Assembly: GCA_020441005.1 (NCBI GenBank)
Contig: JAGRNA010000018.1
Location: 2,148-52,345, forward strand
Reading direction: 5' to 3'
DNA length: 50,198 nucleotides
From: Leptospiraceae bacterium
GTDB lineage: Bacteria; Spirochaetota; Leptospiria; Leptospirales; Leptonemataceae
Under the pieces are notes generated by a model. It was not told the DNA's origin. It ran no database searches and saw only the letters and a program-made list of their open reading frames with translations. The position numbers and the translations under genes were made by a program. The first letter of the stretch is position 1. Each line of letters begins with the position of its first letter. Below are positions 1-8,343 of the stretch, piece after piece.

Positions 1-37
1 CTATTCCGCAGAGCGCCTCGTTTGGGAGCGCACACGG

Positions 38-466
38 ATGATAACCAGCGGAGTTCTGGTAATGCTGGTTTTACAATTCATCATCATCCCGGGTGCCAGC
101 CGGCCGATCCTTCCCGTACAAAATATTCAAAAAATCCAGGGACCAGTCTGTCTCATCAGCGATGAACCGTGGGATGGATTTCAGCTGCAGTTATTACTAC
201 CCCATACCGAGATTCAACACTCGGTTCCAGGTAACAGCAAGGAATGCATCCAGACAGCTCGTTTCATTATTGATGGCAATGGGGCTTTGCCCCCAGACTC
301 CTTGTCCGGTCTCAGGCTGGCAGACAGCTGGAACAGATGGAAAAACCAGATGGCACCCCGGGAAATATTGGCCGGCTTGTTAGACATTCAAAGCTTGCAA
401 TACCAAAGCCGTCTTTATTCCAACCAGGGACAAACCCTGGTCCAGCCGGCCCAGAAACAACCATGA
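38..466 (+). CDS. Uncharacterised small secreted or membrane-anchored protein, possibly truncated at the window edge
   Basis: About 142 residues from the ATG shown. The frame stays open to the left edge, so the true start may lie outside the window. The first ~22 residues are hydrophobic (LVMLVLQFIIIPG) and could be a signal peptide or anchor. The rest is hydrophilic with no motif I recognise. The stop overlaps the ATG of the next gene (ATGA at 463-466), which suggests translational coupling, so the pair probably forms an operon for envelope proteins. Function unknown. Confidence 0.55.
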   Translation: MITSGVLVMLVLQFIIIPGASRPILPVQNIQKIQGPVCLISDEPWDGFQLQLLLPHTEIQHSVPGNSKECIQTARFIIDGNGALPPDSLSGLRLADSWNRWKNQMAPREILAGLLDIQSLQYQSRLYSNQGQTLVQPAQKQP

Positions 467-837
467 TAGCCTGGATCAAGCGTTATAGCAGCTGGCTTCC
501 GCTCTACGCGCTCCTCTTTTTAGTCATAATCAGGACGGGCCTGTACATCTTTAACAGCGCCATCGCAAACGACCAACAGCAGGCTACGGAAAACGCAATC
601 CGCAGCGATCTGCCCTGCCCGCGCTTTTGCGATGGTTTTCTAGTCTGCGCGGCCGAGGCTTTGCAAAAAACGGAAGTAAGCGAGGCAGAGCGCGAATATC
701 TGCAGCGCGCCTGTATCGCCGGCTGCCAGAAGCAGGCCGCGATCGTAGAAAATTGCCAGAACTTCGTGATTCAAAAACAATGCACGCAAGCAGCTCTTTG
801 TTTGCAGGCCGCCCTGCAGGGCCGTCCTATGGAATAG
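463..837 (+). CDS. Small Cys-rich membrane-anchored protein
   Basis: 124 residues. I chose the ATG at 463 because it overlaps the preceding stop; a longer frame starting at 337 would overlap most of the upstream gene. One N-terminal membrane segment (about residues 10-30) is followed by an extracytoplasmic domain with seven Cys in a spaced pattern (CPRFC, C, C-x3-C, C, C-x7-C). This suggests a small helical, disulfide-bonded fold like the short Cys-rich proteins common in leptospires. The 3' end overlaps the convergent SGNH-like gene by 11 bp (827-837). No enzyme motif seen; function unknown. Confidence 0.6.
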   Translation: MIAWIKRYSSWLPLYALLFLVIIRTGLYIFNSAIANDQQQATENAIRSDLPCPRFCDGFLVCAAEALQKTEVSEAEREYLQRACIAGCQKQAAIVENCQNFVIQKQCTQAALCLQAALQGRPME

Positions 838-1912
838 CCGCTCCGGCTTGCAGGGTGCGAACAGCCATTTCCGGATAACAGCGATTGCCAATGTGCACCG
901 GATCGACGAAAAAGCGACAGTGCAAAAGCCCTTCCTGGTCCATATCCAGGTAGCTGGAATGCGGCGTCTTGAGCCTCGCAACAGTCCGATTCCATTCTGT
1001 CATCCAGTGCGTCGCGGAATCATTACGCTTCAGGACTGATTGCCACAAGGGATGCGAGGCCGGCTTCCAAAAAACCAGCGCAATCCCCTGTTCCTGCGCC
1101 CTTGCCCTGATCAAATCAAGATAGCGCGCATAGACCGGATCCATTTTATAACCCTGGAACATGGTGCGCTCCATCTCGCTACTGACATAACGATACTTGA
1201 GCAGCTGTTCCTTGCTTTCACGGCCCTGCTCTACTCCGGTATAGGGCGGTATGCCGCGGGGAAGCTGATCCAGGTGGCGGGTCGCTTCGGCAAACAGGTT
1301 TTCCCATTGGGATTTGCTCTGATCGGCGCTGCCGGGCCGAAAACGGATCACCTGAAACAAACGGCTTGTCAGAATGGTTTTACTATGCTCTGCCGGCAGG
1401 CGGTTCAAATACCGCAGCGCAAAATCTGCCGGCACGCCGTGTTTAAGCTCAAAAGAGGCCCACATGCTGTTTTTATTAAACGAAAAGGGCGAAATTTCGA
1501 CCCAGATTTGATCGGGCTTTAAACCGTGATCCAGCCATTGGGCCATGCGCACATAAGCGCTTAGAATCGAGGCACCCGGCAAAGAGGAGTTTACAATCTG
1601 ATATTCTGATAGCGTTTTGCGCTCCGCATCCGTCAGGTATTGGCTAACAGCGATATGCTCGGGTGTCGGAGTACGATAATAACCCATGGATCTGGATGTC
1701 CCCAGATTCAAAATGATCTTGCGCCCGGACTCTCGCGCCGCCTGGACAATAGCATCCTGTTTGAAATCATAGTTCGCCATGCTTTCGAAAGGATTGCCCC
1801 GATACTGCGTGCAACAACTCTGCACAGCGGGTATCAACACGACTTTATCAATCAGAAACAGCAGCAGAACGAGCAGCAAGGGGAACCAGTATTTGTTGTT
1901 TACCATCTTCAT
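827..1912 (-). CDS. DUF1574-type SGNH/AlgX-like membrane-anchored protein paired with MBOAT
   Basis: 361 residues from the ATG at 1912. That start has a clear ribosome site (GGGGAG about 7 bp upstream), whereas the longer frame would run back into the MBOAT gene. One N-terminal membrane anchor (residues ~9-30) precedes a periplasmic domain with GTSRS (Ser73/Ser75, candidate nucleophile) and, near the C-terminus, DPVHIG (Asp337, His340). This is the Ser...Asp-x-x-His arrangement of SGNH hydrolases and of AlgJ/AlgX-type acetyltransferases. It starts 11 bp after the MBOAT stop. In leptospires such proteins neighbour MBOAT genes. By analogy with alginate acetylation, the pair probably moves acyl groups across the membrane onto a surface polysaccharide; the substrate is unknown. 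Confidence 0.75.
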   Translation of the reverse strand: MKMVNNKYWFPLLLVLLLFLIDKVVLIPAVQSCCTQYRGNPFESMANYDFKQDAIVQAARESGRKIILNLGTSRSMGYYRTPTPEHIAVSQYLTDAERKTLSEYQIVNSSLPGASILSAYVRMAQWLDHGLKPDQIWVEISPFSFNKNSMWASFELKHGVPADFALRYLNRLPAEHSKTILTSRLFQVIRFRPGSADQSKSQWENLFAEATRHLDQLPRGIPPYTGVEQGRESKEQLLKYRYVSSEMERTMFQGYKMDPVYARYLDLIRARAQEQGIALVFWKPASHPLWQSVLKRNDSATHWMTEWNRTVARLKTPHSSYLDMDQEGLLHCRFFVDPVHIGNRCYPEMAVRTLQAGAAIP

Positions 1913-1923
1913 CAACTGCTCCC

Positions 1924-3396
1924 CTAGAATTGAAAATACACGAAGGGTTGGTCTCCGCGGGCATAAACCGCGAGCAGCCCAAAGAGCGCCACGGCGGCCA
2001 ACAGATACCACAGCGGCCAGGAATCCTGGATTTTCTGGCGCCATTTTTGCAAGGGCTGGTAGTCGCGGTATTCCAGGTAATGTAGACCCAGAAATACAAG
2101 CACCACGATACCATGATGCCCGGTCAGGGCGAATAATCGAAATTCGGGGCCCCAGTTCCCGAGCATACTCGTCAGGATCAACTCCGCCCGCGACAGATCA
2201 ATGCCCGCATAGAAGAAAACTCCGGCAAAGGCGATCATATTAAACAACAGGAATGCTTTCAGCACATTGTACACGCTGCGATACTGATAGTGTTGCAGGG
2301 ACTCTGCATCCCGCCGCGCCCAGCTCGCCACCCGGGGCACAATTCCACTGACATATACAAAGCGCTCGATCGCCAGATAAAGGCCATTCAGAAGGCCCCA
2401 AATTACAAAACCCCAGCCGGCGCCATGCCAAAGTCCGCCGATGAAGAAGGTTAGCACCAGACCCACATACAAACGAAAAGCGCCATTGCGGCTGCCACCC
2501 ATCGTGAAATATACATAATCCCGCAACCATTGCGACAAAGTCAAGTGCCAGCGCTGCCAGTGATCGGCGAAGCTGATCTGGAAGAAGGGTCCCCGAAAGT
2601 TGACTGGAATATCAAATCCCAGGAGCAGCGCGGAACCGCGCGCCAAATCGGTGTATGCCGAAAAATCCAGGTAGACCATCAAGGCAAAAAACCAGGCGGC
2701 CAAAACCAAAATCCAGGCTTGCCAGGTTGCCGGGGCGGCATAGATCTGATACACAGTCTCTGACAGGTAATCCGCCATCAGAACCTTTTTGATGATCCCG
2801 GACGCAATTAAGGCCAATGCGCGGGGCACATCATTCTCTTGCACAGACTTATGTGAATGTAACTGAGGGAACAGCTCATTGTGGCGCATAATGGGGCCGG
2901 CAATCAGCTGCGGAAAAAACATGATAAAAAGCGTAAAGTCAAGCAAGGGCGGTTCCGTTTCCAGCTGCTTACGCCACGCATCCACATGCAGGGCGATAAT
3001 CTGGAAGGTGTAAAAGCTGATCGCCAGCGGCAGAATAATAGGCGGCCACTCATTCTGGACGGTATTAGTCAGCAAACTGGCGCTATCGGAATCCAGCAGC
3101 AGAGCAATATTATCCGTAAAAAAATAAAAATATTTAAAAAAAGACAAATTGATAATATTGAGTACCAGTGCGAGGCTCAAGGCAGCGGCTGATTTTTTTC
3201 GGTAGATCCAGACCAAAAGCGGATAATTCAGCAGGATAATGGCCAAAAAATGAGCCAGAAAAAGCAGGGACCAGGAGGAGTAGAATACCAACGATGCCAG
3301 GAGCAGGATCAGGTGCCGATAACGATGCGGGGATTGCCAATAAACAATATAAACCAGAATAAAAAAGAGCAGATACTCTACTGAATTAAACAGCAT
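1924..3396 (-). CDS. MBOAT family membrane-bound O-acyltransferase (AlgI-like)
   Basis: About 490 residues from the ATG at 3396; a TTG 12 bp further upstream is also open, but MLFNSVEYLLF matches the usual start of AlgI-like proteins. Around ten or more membrane segments are visible. Diagnostic motifs are present: HWQRWHLTLSQWLRDYVY and GGLWHGAGWGF, the latter carrying the conserved MBOAT histidine. Family members transfer acyl, usually acetyl, groups from a cytoplasmic donor towards an extracytoplasmic acceptor. It lies downstream of obgE on the same strand with a 60-bp gap and is followed by its probable SGNH partner. Family assignment is firm, substrate not. Confidence 0.9.
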   Translation of the reverse strand: MLFNSVEYLLFFILVYIVYWQSPHRYRHLILLLASLVFYSSWSLLFLAHFLAIILLNYPLLVWIYRKKSAAALSLALVLNIINLSFFKYFYFFTDNIALLLDSDSASLLTNTVQNEWPPIILPLAISFYTFQIIALHVDAWRKQLETEPPLLDFTLFIMFFPQLIAGPIMRHNELFPQLHSHKSVQENDVPRALALIASGIIKKVLMADYLSETVYQIYAAPATWQAWILVLAAWFFALMVYLDFSAYTDLARGSALLLGFDIPVNFRGPFFQISFADHWQRWHLTLSQWLRDYVYFTMGGSRNGAFRLYVGLVLTFFIGGLWHGAGWGFVIWGLLNGLYLAIERFVYVSGIVPRVASWARRDAESLQHYQYRSVYNVLKAFLLFNMIAFAGVFFYAGIDLSRAELILTSMLGNWGPEFRLFALTGHHGIVVLVFLGLHYLEYRDYQPLQKWRQKIQDSWPLWYLLAAVALFGLLAVYARGDQPFVYFQF

Positions 3397-3456
3397 ACCG
3401 CAGACCAAAAACCAGTGCTCCAGATTTCCACTAGTTCCCGGATTGACAAGGAGAAA

Positions 3457-4623
3457 TCAGGGCAAATCAGGAGCTGTATGCCGGATCTGAATATGGTCGG
3501 CTTGCTCGCTTTCATCCGGATCGGTAATAAAATCAGCCTCAGCGGGATTGAGCGCCAGCTCGGCCAGACTGGCCTGACCCGCAAAGAGTTCGAACAAGGC
3601 GATCAAAAATTCCGTAACTCTCCAGCCCTCTTTGGCAGACATAAAAAACACTGCCGGTTTTTTCCTGGATACTGGGCCCGGCCCTGCATCGGCTGAATTC
3701 CAGAATTCCGCCCCATCCAGCTCCTTGGCAGCCTGGTGGCCGAGTTCCAGTTCATAGTCAAATTGGTCCATTTTATTAAAGACTACCATTGACGGTAAAT
3801 CAAGCAAGCGCGGTGAGTAGGACTGCAGCTCCTGGCGCAGCAACCGAATCTCGCTGGCTGCTTCCAGGCTGGTGCCGTCGAGCACATATACGATCACTCG
3901 CACCCGCTCGATATGACGCAGAAATGACAGGCCCAGCCCGTGCCCTTTGCTGGCCCCTTCGATAATGCCCGGGATGTCGGCCATCAGCAGCCGTCGCTCG
4001 CTGTCTGCGCGCGGATCAGCGATCACACCGATGTTAGGGGTTAGCGTGGTAAAGGCGTAGTCCGCAATCCGCGGCACCTTATGTGATACAGCCGCCAATA
4101 GAGTGGACTTACCGGCATTGGGCAGCCCCACCAGGCCCACATCGGCCATCAATTTAAGTTGCAAGAGCAGTTGGCGGCTTTCACCAGGCAGACCAGCCTG
4201 GGCATATTCCGGGGTTTGATTGCTGGACGTGGCAAAGTGCTGATTACCGCGCCCGCCCATCCCGCCGCAGGCAATGCGCTCCCTGACGCCCGGATGGGTT
4301 AAATCGCACAAAACGTGACCGCTTTTTTGATCAATAACGGCGGTCCCCACCGGTAGCTGGATGATGGCATCGGCGCCATTCGCACCGCTCTTTTGGCTGC
4401 CCCGTCCGGCTTCGCCGTCAGCTGCTTGCCATTCACGCTTGCCGACGAGAGTTCCCAGGGATTGCAGGGAGGGATTGACCGTAATCCAGACGTCGCCGCC
4501 GCGGCCGCCGTCACCGCCATCCGGACCGCCGAATTCACGGTATTTTTCGTGCAAAAAACTGACACACCCCGCCCCGCCATGACCGGCAGTGACTACAATC
4601 TCGATTTCATCAACAAACTTCAA
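3457..4623 (-). CDS. obgE: Obg/CgtA GTPase, ribosome assembly and stress
   Basis: 388 residues, full length. The Gly-rich N-terminal Obg fold spans residues ~1-158, with GGPDGGDGGRGGDV (32-45) and GGMGGRGNQHF. The G domain follows: P-loop GLPNAGKST (166-174), switch-I region FTTLTPNIGV, DIPG (216-219) and NKMD. The poorly conserved C-terminal tail is acidic. Obg proteins bind the 50S subunit and couple late ribosome assembly to the GTP/ppGpp state. The sequence LPNAGKS instead of generic GxxxxGKS is typical of the family. The upstream neighbour on the same strand (a putative lipoprotein) is functionally unrelated. Confidence 0.97.
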   Translation of the reverse strand: MKFVDEIEIVVTAGHGGAGCVSFLHEKYREFGGPDGGDGGRGGDVWITVNPSLQSLGTLVGKREWQAADGEAGRGSQKSGANGADAIIQLPVGTAVIDQKSGHVLCDLTHPGVRERIACGGMGGRGNQHFATSSNQTPEYAQAGLPGESRQLLLQLKLMADVGLVGLPNAGKSTLLAAVSHKVPRIADYAFTTLTPNIGVIADPRADSERRLLMADIPGIIEGASKGHGLGLSFLRHIERVRVIVYVLDGTSLEAASEIRLLRQELQSYSPRLLDLPSMVVFNKMDQFDYELELGHQAAKELDGAEFWNSADAGPGPVSRKKPAVFFMSAKEGWRVTEFLIALFELFAGQASLAELALNPAEADFITDPDESEQADHIQIRHTAPDLP

Positions 4624-4685
4624 GGCGCGGCGTTTCCTTGCATGGAACAGCCAGTCTCTGCGTTGCCAGAGGACCGGCGATGGGC

Positions 4686-5939
4686 CTATTCTGCTGCAGA
4701 ATGTTTTTTGCGCGCCGCCATTAGATTCGAGGTCCCTTTGCGATACATATACCCGATGCCGAAATCGAGCGGCTTGACATCCTTGCCGCTGTAGGCCTTG
4801 CGCAAGTCCATTTGGACCCGATTTTTGAACAGGGGGATGGGGGTGTGGTAGGAACCGTAAAAGCTGCGATCCCAGGTATCAGCCGGAAAGTATTTGAGCG
4901 GTATGCCCGAGTCATCTTGCAGCAGAAACTCACTTTGGCTTAAAACCAGATTGCGAATGATCGAAAAGCTGGCGTTATGCATCAGGTAAGATGCGGCTTT
5001 CAAGTAGGTATTGGTTGGTCCCTGGCTTTTGATAAAATCCGGAAACTGGCCGAACTCCTTGAGTCCGGCATCGGACACGTTAAAAGAAAAGAATAGCAGC
5101 TCCTGCAAACGCTCCGAACCGGGGCGCACAAAACGGATGCGCACTCCCGGGATCACTTTCCATTTGGCATTCGCTGCTGGCTTGTAGACCGGCAAGTCCT
5201 GCTTTTTAGGCGCGTAAGCGTTATCATCGTAGATGGCATAGAGTTTGCTGTCCTCAGCGAGGCGCACTGTAGTCAGATCCAGCACATGCATACCCTTGCG
5301 AGCCATAAAGGCCAAAAGCACCGGATTCAGACCGTCGAGGGCCTTGTTATTAAAATCCACCTGCATGCTCAGGGTGCGAAAAAAAGACCATTTCAGAATG
5401 GAATGCAGCGAGCGCTGCACATGCGCCAGAAAAGAGGCTTGTTCTTTCTCGCTCAGTTTGCTGATATCCGGTGGCGAGCCCGGGTTCTCAAGTCCAAAGA
5501 GAATGTAACGGCGGCTGTCGGGATACAGCGTATTGATATTGATAAAGTCCGGTCCGCTAAACGGGTAAAACACCGTGCGCCGCAGTTGATAGACGTCGCT
5601 CAACTCCGCACTGCGCCATTTTTCCATCGCCGCCAGCCGCTTTGCCTCCGGCTCCCAGCCTTGAGCGAAGGCCTTGCGGTGCGCCACGGCCCGGGCAGAA
5701 TCATCCACACCCTTGAGCACACTGCCCTCTGCCGGCTCGAGGCCCGCCAGGTAGCGCGCCAGATCATTCCAATAACGCGGATAGTCGGTCGACAGGTCGC
5801 CGCCGGACTCCACTTCGATTTCCGGGGCCGCCTGGGATTCGGACACCGGCTTGCAGGTGGCTGCCAGCACAATGACCGCTAAAAAGAGCAGCACTAAAGG
5901 GCGCACGGCCGTTACAAGGTTTGATACGATCTGTTTCAT
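4686..5939 (-). CDS. Putative lipoprotein of unknown function (YPFSGPDF family)
   Basis: About 417 residues from the ATG at 5939, which has AGGA about 6 bp upstream; a GTG at 5951 is the alternative. The N-terminal hydrophobic segment ends in LAATC-KP, a relaxed lipobox (Cys29; Thr at -1 is unusual but tolerated by spirochaete lipoboxes). The mature part contains YPFSGPDFININTLYP and RYILFGLENPG, motifs I associate with a conserved uncharacterised family found in several Gram-negative phyla. It is probably an outer-membrane or periplasmic lipoprotein. It is transcribed away from the divergent radical SAM gene, with ~100 bp between them. Function not assigned. Confidence 0.65.
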   Translation of the reverse strand: MKQIVSNLVTAVRPLVLLFLAVIVLAATCKPVSESQAAPEIEVESGGDLSTDYPRYWNDLARYLAGLEPAEGSVLKGVDDSARAVAHRKAFAQGWEPEAKRLAAMEKWRSAELSDVYQLRRTVFYPFSGPDFININTLYPDSRRYILFGLENPGSPPDISKLSEKEQASFLAHVQRSLHSILKWSFFRTLSMQVDFNNKALDGLNPVLLAFMARKGMHVLDLTTVRLAEDSKLYAIYDDNAYAPKKQDLPVYKPAANAKWKVIPGVRIRFVRPGSERLQELLFFSFNVSDAGLKEFGQFPDFIKSQGPTNTYLKAASYLMHNASFSIIRNLVLSQSEFLLQDDSGIPLKYFPADTWDRSFYGSYHTPIPLFKNRVQMDLRKAYSGKDVKPLDFGIGYMYRKGTSNLMAARKKHSAAE

Positions 5940-6040
5940 AATCCTGGACACTTCACGCGCACTTTTCGGACGGGCCGTTATAGATCAAATAGAAAAAAAG
6001 CTGGCCCTGGCAGCCAAACCTGCCATATTCAGTTTCTGTT

Positions 6041-7135
6041 ATGCTTTATTTTCTGTTCACCACAACGAAATGCAATTTGAAGTGCGCCTACTGCGAGGAT
6101 TTTCCGCACAAGCAAATGCCGGCCAAAGTAGAATACAGCCTGAGTGATTTACAGCAATTCATCGCTGGCGATCCCGATCCGGTCTTTGTCTTTTACGGCG
6201 GCGAACCCCTCATTAATATCCCCTATATAAAAGAGGTGATGGATACCTTCGATGCCGACTTTGTGTTGCAAAGCAATGTTACGTTGCTCGATCGCCTGCC
6301 AGATGAATACCTGCAGCGGCTGAAAAGCATCCTGGTCTCAATCGATGGACGACCGGAGACCTACGATCAGTACCGGGGAGCAGGCATGTATGCCAAAGTC
6401 ATGCGCCAATGCCAGAATGCGCGCGAGCGCGGCTACCAAAACGACCTGGTCGCCCGTATGACGGTCTCCTCCCGCTCGGATGTCTATGCCGAAGTGCATC
6501 ACCTGCTGTACGATAGTCCGGTCCGCTTCGATCATGTTTACTGGCAACTGGACGCCGGATTTGACGGCGAGATGTCGATGCGCTGGGACAGCTTTGAGAA
6601 CTGGCTCGACAACAGCTATAAACCCGGCCTGACCCGGTTGACCGACGAATGGCTCGCGGATATGCAAACGGAGTCTACAGCCCGGGGGATCGTGCCCTTC
6701 CTGGGCATCATGCATAGCCTCAATGCGGGCACGCCCGAACACCTGCCGATCCGTTGCGGGATCGGGCACAATGCCTTCGCGGTGGCAACTGACGGCAAAC
6801 TGATGGGTTGCCCGGTGGCAACCGGCGATGACTGGAACCAGCTGGGACATCTGCACCACGACAGCTGCCAGGATCTGACTGGTCGACTGGAGCCAAAGGG
6901 GCCCTGCGAGACCTGCGATATACGCCACATTTGCGGCGGCCGTTGCCTGATTGCGACCCACAATAATTACTGGGGCACAAACGGCTTTGATCTGGTTTGC
7001 GCCAGTATTCGCCACCTGGTCCATGAGATGGAACGCATCCAGCCAGCTGTCCAGGAATTGGTCCAGACGCATACACGCATCGCCGATGCCTTTCAGTACC
7101 CCGCCACCCGTTGGAGCCTGGAGGTGATCCCCTGA
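6041..7135 (+). CDS. Radical SAM/SPASM enzyme, putative peptide-modifying
   Basis: 364 residues. The radical SAM cluster motif C-x3-C-x2-C is CNLKCAYC (Cys11, 15, 18), followed by FVFYGGEPL, the SAM-binding GGEP element. A C-terminal SPASM-type region has Cys at CGIGHN, GCP, CETCDIRHICGGRC and a final C, enough for two auxiliary Fe-S clusters. The TTKCNLKCxYC start and the C-terminus resemble the group annotated as putative peptide-modifying radical SAM enzymes (AF0577-like), better known from archaea. No obvious precursor peptide lies next to it. A hemerythrin gene follows 36 bp downstream and may be co-transcribed. Fold and cofactor are certain; the substrate is unknown. Confidence 0.85.
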   Translation: MLYFLFTTTKCNLKCAYCEDFPHKQMPAKVEYSLSDLQQFIAGDPDPVFVFYGGEPLINIPYIKEVMDTFDADFVLQSNVTLLDRLPDEYLQRLKSILVSIDGRPETYDQYRGAGMYAKVMRQCQNARERGYQNDLVARMTVSSRSDVYAEVHHLLYDSPVRFDHVYWQLDAGFDGEMSMRWDSFENWLDNSYKPGLTRLTDEWLADMQTESTARGIVPFLGIMHSLNAGTPEHLPIRCGIGHNAFAVATDGKLMGCPVATGDDWNQLGHLHHDSCQDLTGRLEPKGPCETCDIRHICGGRCLIATHNNYWGTNGFDLVCASIRHLVHEMERIQPAVQELVQTHTRIADAFQYPATRWSLEVIP

Positions 7136-7171
7136 ACCGGAGCCGGACGGATCAGGGCGTTGCTATAACCG

Positions 7172-7591
7172 ATGAGCATTACCAGTCAATACCGTAGCCA
7201 GCATGCTGAGCTGGCCGATCTGGCGGAACAGTTGTTGGCCATTTTGGATGCCGGCAATCTGGCTGAACGCGCTTTGGAAGTCACCCAGCTATTAACGCTT
7301 TTCGCGGCTCGCTTGAAGGTGCATTTATCCATGGAGGATCTGAGTTTGTATCCCCGTTTAATTCAGTCCGCCAACCCGAGCTGCGCTGAAACAGCCCTGC
7401 AGTTTCAATCCGCAATGGGCGGTTTGCAACAGGATTTTGAGCAGTACATGACCAAATGGTCCGTTGCCCGGCGCATCCAGGCAGATACAGCCGCCTTTAT
7501 TGGCGCCACGCACACCCTGCTGCAAGCGCTACATACTCGAATGGATAAGGAAAACAAGATTCTGTATCCTCTGGCAGAGCAACAACCCTGA
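7172..7591 (+). CDS. Hemerythrin HHE domain protein
   Basis: 139 residues forming a four-helix bundle. Candidate di-iron ligands follow the hemerythrin pattern: His10 (SQHAEL), VHLSMEDLSLYP (H..E), then H-T-L-L-Q-A-L-H and DKENKILYPLAE (E...). Such domains bind O2, NO or iron and often protect Fe-S enzymes. The start ATG lies 36 bp after the radical SAM stop, so the two may be co-expressed. A role in shielding or sensing for that oxygen-sensitive enzyme is inference. Confidence 0.8.
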   Translation: MSITSQYRSQHAELADLAEQLLAILDAGNLAERALEVTQLLTLFAARLKVHLSMEDLSLYPRLIQSANPSCAETALQFQSAMGGLQQDFEQYMTKWSVARRIQADTAAFIGATHTLLQALHTRMDKENKILYPLAEQQP

Positions 7592-7707
7592 ACCGAAGCA
7601 AAGCCCGCCGCAATACCACCCATCTGGCCTGATTTTTTTGGCCGGCCCGTTTGCGCGATGAACCGATAGTACTAACAGCCTGGCACCCAGGCAGTGAGGT
7701 CTGATCC

Positions 7708-8343
7708 GTGCAAAATTTTGATTTTTCAGCCCATCGCGGCTCGTTTAGCGAGGTCAAGGCCGCCGGACCGACACGCACCCGGTCTAAAAATCCAGAGCTG
7801 CAAAAACGCAACCGCTTGATCAGCTTCACCCTGGCGGCCCTGGTGCTAGTATTTGCCATGGGCTTGTACGCCGGGATTCGCATCGGTACTGTGCAGACCA
7901 TTGAAGATCCGGAGTGCGTTGTCCGTTATCCGAACGGCACGCATCAAAAAACAAGCCCACCTGCCTCAGGCGGCACCGTATCGGATCCAGCCAGCCCGAC
8001 AACGAGCAATACCGCTGCATCCCAAAGCCTGGCAAACGCAGGCTCCAGCCGCACCTGGATCATCAAGGTCGGCGATTTTGATCAGCCCACAGCCCGTAAA
8101 CTGGCCAGCCAATTGGCCACCTTACCGGAGATCCGTCAGCTACAGGCCGCCAAATGCAAGGGCGTGCGCGAAAGTGACCCGGATCGTCTGCCCGTATTTC
8201 GGATGCAATCCAGTCAGAATGCGGATCAGGAAAATGTGCTCATCGGCTGCTTTCAGACGGCTGCGCGGGCCAATCATATTTTAGCCAGCGTACGTAAATC
8301 GGGCTTGCCAGGCAGTAGCCGTGCCACGCTATATGAGTACTAA
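7708..8343 (+). CDS. Single-pass membrane protein of unknown function, upstream of argJ
   Basis: 211 residues from a GTG preceded by GAGGT (7694-7698); no suitable ATG exists upstream. The cytoplasmic N-terminus is basic, followed by one membrane segment (residues ~38-58), a Ser/Pro/Thr-rich linker and a C-terminal domain of about 90 residues. That domain starts WIIKVGDFDQPTARKLASQL and contains VLIGCFQTAARANHILASV, a pattern reminiscent of SPOR domains (VGxF...A..L). The resemblance is weak and a peptidoglycan-binding role is only a guess. The stop codon TAA overlaps the A of the argJ ATG, so the two are coupled. Confidence 0.65.
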   Translation: MQNFDFSAHRGSFSEVKAAGPTRTRSKNPELQKRNRLISFTLAALVLVFAMGLYAGIRIGTVQTIEDPECVVRYPNGTHQKTSPPASGGTVSDPASPTTSNTAASQSLANAGSSRTWIIKVGDFDQPTARKLASQLATLPEIRQLQAAKCKGVRESDPDRLPVFRMQSSQNADQENVLIGCFQTAARANHILASVRKSGLPGSSRATLYEY

